A DNA stretch of 44,630 nt from Pirellulales bacterium (GTDB lineage Bacteria; Planctomycetota; Planctomycetia; Pirellulales; JADZDJ01). This document shows positions 41,823-44,630 of this stretch, piece after piece. The notes below the pieces were generated by a model. It was not told the origin of the DNA and ran no database searches. It was given only the letters and a program-made list of their open reading frames with translations. The stretch lies in the NCBI GenBank assembly GCA_035499655.1, contig DATJYL010000138.1, positions 1-44,630 of the forward strand, given 5' to 3'. Position 1 is the first letter of the stretch, and each line of letters begins with the position of its first letter. A program made the translations under genes and the position numbers.

Positions 41823-44033
41823 TTAACCCACGTCGCCCAAATCGAGTGCCGCGCCGTAGCGGAACAGAACCAACTGACGCAGCCGAGTATGCTCTGGTTG
41901 CGCGAGGCCGGGATCGGCGGCGATCAACCGCCGGGCATCTTCGCGGGCTTCGGTTACCACGGCCGAATCGCGCACCAGGTCGGCCAGATAAAACGGCGAG
42001 AGGCCATGTTGGCGGGTGCCGATTAAATCGCCGGCGCCGCGCAACTGGAAATCGATTTCGGCCAGTTTGAATCCGTCGGTCGTGTCGACGAAGGCTTGCA
42101 GGCGCTGTTGGGCTTCGTCAGTCGGCTGGACTGGATCGTCGCTGCGCTCGCCGGCGAACACGCAGCAATTGCCGGGGAATTTGCCGCGGCAAACACGGCC
42201 GCGCATTTGATGGAGCTGAGCGAGCCCGAAGCGGTCGGCGCCCAAAATGGTCATCAGCGTGGCGTTGGGGACGTCGATGCCGACTTCGACGACCGAAGTG
42301 GCCACCAGCACCTGAGTGCGACCGGCGGCGAAGTCGTTCAAGGCGGCGTCTTTTTCTTCGGCGGTCATGCGGCCGTGCACCAAACCCAGGCGAAACGCTT
42401 CCAACTCGCCGTGGGCCAACTCCTCGAAGGTGGCCTGCAAATTGGCGGTGTCGACATGCGCCGATTCCTCGACCAGCGGCACAATCACGTAACCCTGCCG
42501 GCCGTCGTGCAAATGACGCCGGAAAAAATCCCACCACTTTTCGCGGTTTTCCCCTTCGGCCAAATACGTGTGCACCGGTTGCCGGCCGGGCGGACTTTCG
42601 GAAATGATCGACACGTCTAAATCGCCAAACAGCGTCATGGCCACGGTGCGGGGAATGGGGGTGGCGGTCATCACCAAATAGTGCGGATCGGCGCCGGCCT
42701 GCTTCAATGTGGCCCGTTGTCGTACGCCGAAGCGATGTTGCTCGTCGATCACGACCAAGCCCAACTGCTTGAACTGCGCGTCGCCATACACGATGGCCTG
42801 CGTGCCGATGACCAAATCGATTTCGCCCGCCGCCAGCTTTCGCAAAGTTTCTTCGCGCTCCTTCGCCGAGAGGCTGCCGCTGAGCAGGGCCATGCGCACC
42901 TGGCTGCCGGCCAGCAGTTTTTGCAGCGTCCGCAAATGTTGGCGGGCCAGCACTTCAGTCGGGGCCATCAAAGCGGCCTGACAACGATGCGCCACGGCCA
43001 ACAGCATGGCATACACGGCCACCACGGTTTTGCCGCAGCCGACGTCGCCTTGCAGCAGGCGGTTCATCGGCGTGCGGCGGCCCATGTCGGCGGCAATTTC
43101 GTCAATCGCTTTCCGCTGCTGGGCGGTCAACTCAAAGGGAAACAGCCGTGTGATGCGAGCGTCGATTTTGGCGCTGGTTTCCAGTGGTGGCGCTTGACGA
43201 CGAGTTTCTTGCACATTTCGCTTTAGCGCCATCGCCAATTGCAGCACGAACATTTCCTGGTAGATGAATCGGCGGCGCGCCTGCTGAAGCACGTCCTTAT
43301 TGGTGGGAAAATGAATTTCACGTAGCGCCGTGTGGATGGGCAGCAATTGCTGGGCCGTGAGAAACGGTTGCGGGAACGCTTCCTCCAGCAGTTCGACATA
43401 GGCATCCAGGGCCTGCTGCGTGATGTACCGTAGCCCGCTTTGCTTGAGCCCTTCGGTCAGCGAATAAACCGGCAAAATTTCGCCGCGCATTGGGCCCAAG
43501 CCCAGGGGTTGCAACCCCTGGGCTTGCGATGTTGCATCGGCTTCCCCCGTGTCGATCCACTGCACGCGGGGATGGCTCATTTCCCAGCGGCCCCCTTTCA
43601 GCCGCGGCTTGCCGGAAAGCAACACTTCTTGCCCTTGGCGAAATTTGTCGGCCATGAACGGCATGTTGAACCACAAGGCCCGCAGGTAGCGCGATTCCTG
43701 CCGCACCAGCACGCCTAAAATAGAACGGCCCGTGCCCTTGTTTCGCAAATCGATTTCCTCGACCGTGCCGCGGACGCTTTGCAGTTTGTCTTCTTCCAGG
43801 GCGTCGATGGTTCGTACATCGCTCAGGTCTTGATAATCGCGCGGAAAGTTGAACAACACGTCGGCCGCCGTGCGCAGGCCAATTCGCTCCATCAGTTTCG
43901 CCCGATCGGGTCCAACGCCTTTCAGAAACTGCACGGGGGTGGCAAGGGCTTCGATAGTCGATTTATTCGCCGCGTTCTGGGACGGGGCTGAATGATTGGT
44001 GGCGGCCGGCGAAGTGGTTGAAGTGGGGCCCAT
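41823..44033 (-). CDS. recG: ATP-dependent DNA helicase RecG
   Basis: Remodels stalled replication forks and branched DNA. I begin at the ATG at 44033 (MGPTSTTSPA); earlier in-frame ATGs at 44105 and 44093 have no better support, and no start has a clear Shine-Dalgarno. The 736-aa protein has the wedge OB-fold (RSILGVLVRQESRYLRALWF), then LPVYSLTEGLKQSGLRYITQ. Helicase motifs are LLQGDVGCGKTVVAVYAMLL (Walker A, Cys in place of the common Ser), VVIDEQHRFGVRQRATLKQ (DEQH) and MRGRVCRGKF (motif VI). A palindromic element read QAQGLQPLGL lies at residues 170-179, at the edge of the wedge domain. Confidence 0.95.
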   Translation of the reverse strand: MGPTSTTSPAATNHSAPSQNAANKSTIEALATPVQFLKGVGPDRAKLMERIGLRTAADVLFNFPRDYQDLSDVRTIDALEEDKLQSVRGTVEEIDLRNKGTGRSILGVLVRQESRYLRALWFNMPFMADKFRQGQEVLLSGKPRLKGGRWEMSHPRVQWIDTGEADATSQAQGLQPLGLGPMRGEILPVYSLTEGLKQSGLRYITQQALDAYVELLEEAFPQPFLTAQQLLPIHTALREIHFPTNKDVLQQARRRFIYQEMFVLQLAMALKRNVQETRRQAPPLETSAKIDARITRLFPFELTAQQRKAIDEIAADMGRRTPMNRLLQGDVGCGKTVVAVYAMLLAVAHRCQAALMAPTEVLARQHLRTLQKLLAGSQVRMALLSGSLSAKEREETLRKLAAGEIDLVIGTQAIVYGDAQFKQLGLVVIDEQHRFGVRQRATLKQAGADPHYLVMTATPIPRTVAMTLFGDLDVSIISESPPGRQPVHTYLAEGENREKWWDFFRRHLHDGRQGYVIVPLVEESAHVDTANLQATFEELAHGELEAFRLGLVHGRMTAEEKDAALNDFAAGRTQVLVATSVVEVGIDVPNATLMTILGADRFGLAQLHQMRGRVCRGKFPGNCCVFAGERSDDPVQPTDEAQQRLQAFVDTTDGFKLAEIDFQLRGAGDLIGTRQHGLSPFYLADLVRDSAVVTEAREDARRLIAADPGLAQPEHTRLRQLVLFRYGAALDLGDVG
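43497..43526. repeat. Perfect 30-bp palindrome inside recG (QGLQPL element, copy 2)
   Basis: CAAGCCCAGGGGTTG (43497-43511) is followed directly by its exact reverse complement (43512-43526). It spans ten whole codons, read QAQGLQPLGL on the minus strand. It differs from the ppx copy only at arm position 5 and its partner, T-A there and C-G here, so pairing is kept. Confidence 0.95.
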
Positions 44034-44175
44034 ATTGGCATTGTAGAAAAACCCAGTGGGTCGGGCAGTGGGGAGCCGGCGGCGACCGCTCATAAAGCCG
44101 GGCATGGCATGCCCGCTGCGCAAGCTCTATGCCGGCGAAACCATCGTCGGCTTCGTGCGCCATGTGCCAGCAGTT

Positions 44176-44630
44176 TTATTTTTCTTGCAGTTGGAGCCAG
44201 CGTTGTTCGGCTGTTTCTAGCTCGCCGCTCACGGTGGTGAATTCGTGATGCAGGCGTAGGGCCTCGGCGGGGTCGGTGGCGGTCATGAGCTGATCGTGGA
44301 CGGATTTCTTTTGCGCTTCCAAGCGGGAAATGGTTTTTTCCAGGACGGCTATTTCTTTGCGCTGTTGGCGGTCGTTGCGATGGGGAGGACGGTCCGGATG
44401 TTCGGGCGGTTTGTTCGCTTTGTGTGCTAAACCGCTAGCGGATGGTTTGCCGCGTGCAGGTTTGGCCGTTAAGCCGCTAGCGGAGGGCTGGCCGCCCTTT
44501 TGCTGCGATTCCGCCGCGTCGATTTCTTGATTGATGGAGTAAAGATAAGCCTCGTAATCGCCGCGGTAGTTCACCACCCGGCCGTCGCGCACTTCGACAA
44601 TCGACGTGGCCACGCGCTTCAAGAAGTGCC
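44176..44630 (-). CDS. ABC-F ATPase, C-terminal end (partial)
   Basis: Only the C-terminal part is in the window; the frame continues to the edge as HFLKRVATSIVEVRDGRVVN, the region after the H-loop of the second ATP-binding domain in ABC-F proteins (translation-factor type such as Uup or EttA). YRGDYEAYLYSINQEIDAAE follows. A basic linker then carries two copies of PSASGL, and a coiled-coil tail ends the protein (EIAVLEKTISRLEAQKKSVH, then a Glu-rich stretch). The coiled coil at the C-terminus resembles Uup, which binds DNA or ribosome with it. The catalytic motifs are outside the window. Confidence 0.85.
   Translation of the reverse strand, partial: HFLKRVATSIVEVRDGRVVNYRGDYEAYLYSINQEIDAAESQQKGGQPSASGLTAKPARGKPSASGLAHKANKPPEHPDRPPHRNDRQQRKEIAVLEKTISRLEAQKKSVHDQLMTATDPAEALRLHHEFTTVSGELETAEQRWLQLQEK
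44428..44449 (-). repeat. PSASGL element, copy 1, in ABC-F linker
   Basis: Core CCGCTAGCGG at 44432-44441 is a perfect 10-bp palindrome. Flanks AAACC (44429-44433) and GGTTT (44444-44448) can pair with each other. Read on the minus strand in the gene's frame it gives KPSASGLA. Confidence 0.75.
44470..44491 (-). repeat. PSASGL element, copy 2, in ABC-F linker
   Basis: Core CCGCTAGCGG at 44474-44483, 42 bases from copy 1 and in the same orientation and frame (QPSASGLT). Flanking bases read AAGCC (44471-44475) and GGCT (44486-44489). Compared with copy 1, A-T in the flank is replaced by G-C, so the pairing is kept. Confidence 0.75.

Noticed and set aside
1-44630. CRISPR arrays, rRNA or tRNA genes
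   Set aside because: No regularly spaced direct repeats were seen, no rRNA core sequences were recognised, and no cloverleaf with a GTTCGAATC-like arm was found by eye. A covariance-model tRNA scan would be decisive.

Overview
This window looks like a chromosomal segment of a GC-rich planctomycete, most likely of the Pirellulales type. The assignment rests on family knowledge: three tandem DUF1559 pseudopilin-like genes, a PEP-CTERM protein, secreted Pro/Ala-rich proteins of planctomycete style, a membrane proton pyrophosphatase, and menaquinone synthesis by the futalosine route. No rRNA, tRNA, CRISPR array, prophage or complete insertion sequence was seen. Most genes are housekeeping or envelope genes in short runs on both strands.

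Layout. At 1-141 there is a possible IS21-type end with the start of a truncated ORF. rho (minus strand) follows, with an RG-rich N-terminus. From 2.5 to 8.8 kb come a secreted thioredoxin-YHS protein, a secreted TPR protein, a secretin/STN-like exported protein (minus), a HEAT/TPR protein and a glycerophosphodiester phosphodiesterase. From 8.8 to 13.5 kb come a PEP-CTERM beta-propeller (minus) and the overlapping glpD-glpK pair. With the phosphodiesterase these would take glycerophosphodiesters and glycerol through glycerol-3-phosphate to dihydroxyacetone phosphate. At 14.0-15.4 kb lies an exported protein with one CxxCH haem motif, closed by a clear intrinsic terminator. At 15.7-19.3 kb are three DUF1559 genes in one minus-strand operon with duplicated junctions. 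A 49-aa basic protein, hppA and a large MscK-like channel follow to 26.5 kb.

From 26.5 to 35.2 kb: a type II toxin-antitoxin pair whose toxin has an in-frame amber codon, a Ppx/GppA phosphatase (minus), ribF-nrnA, a zinc-ribbon membrane protein, a REP-associated tyrosine transposase framed by inverted REP hairpins, a sugar-phosphate isomerase-like TIM barrel and glycyl-tRNA synthetase. From 35.2 to 40.2 kb: comB diverges from a menaquinone cluster (menG, ubiX, ubiA/mqnP, a small membrane protein of unlike composition, mqnE). The window ends with a secreted protein of unknown function, recG and the C-terminal end of an ABC-F ATPase.

The most unusual layer is a set of short palindromes that sit inside genes as well as between them. 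A perfect 30-bp palindrome occurs in ppx and in recG. Both copies are read in the same frame as Q-x-QGLQPL-x-L, and the two copies differ only by a compensated base-pair change. A second element with core CCGCTAGCGG occurs twice in the linker of the ABC-F gene, read as PSASGL, and has lookalikes between genes. Together with the REP/transposase unit and other hairpin repeats, this suggests a genome populated by small palindromic elements, some tolerated in frame within proteins.
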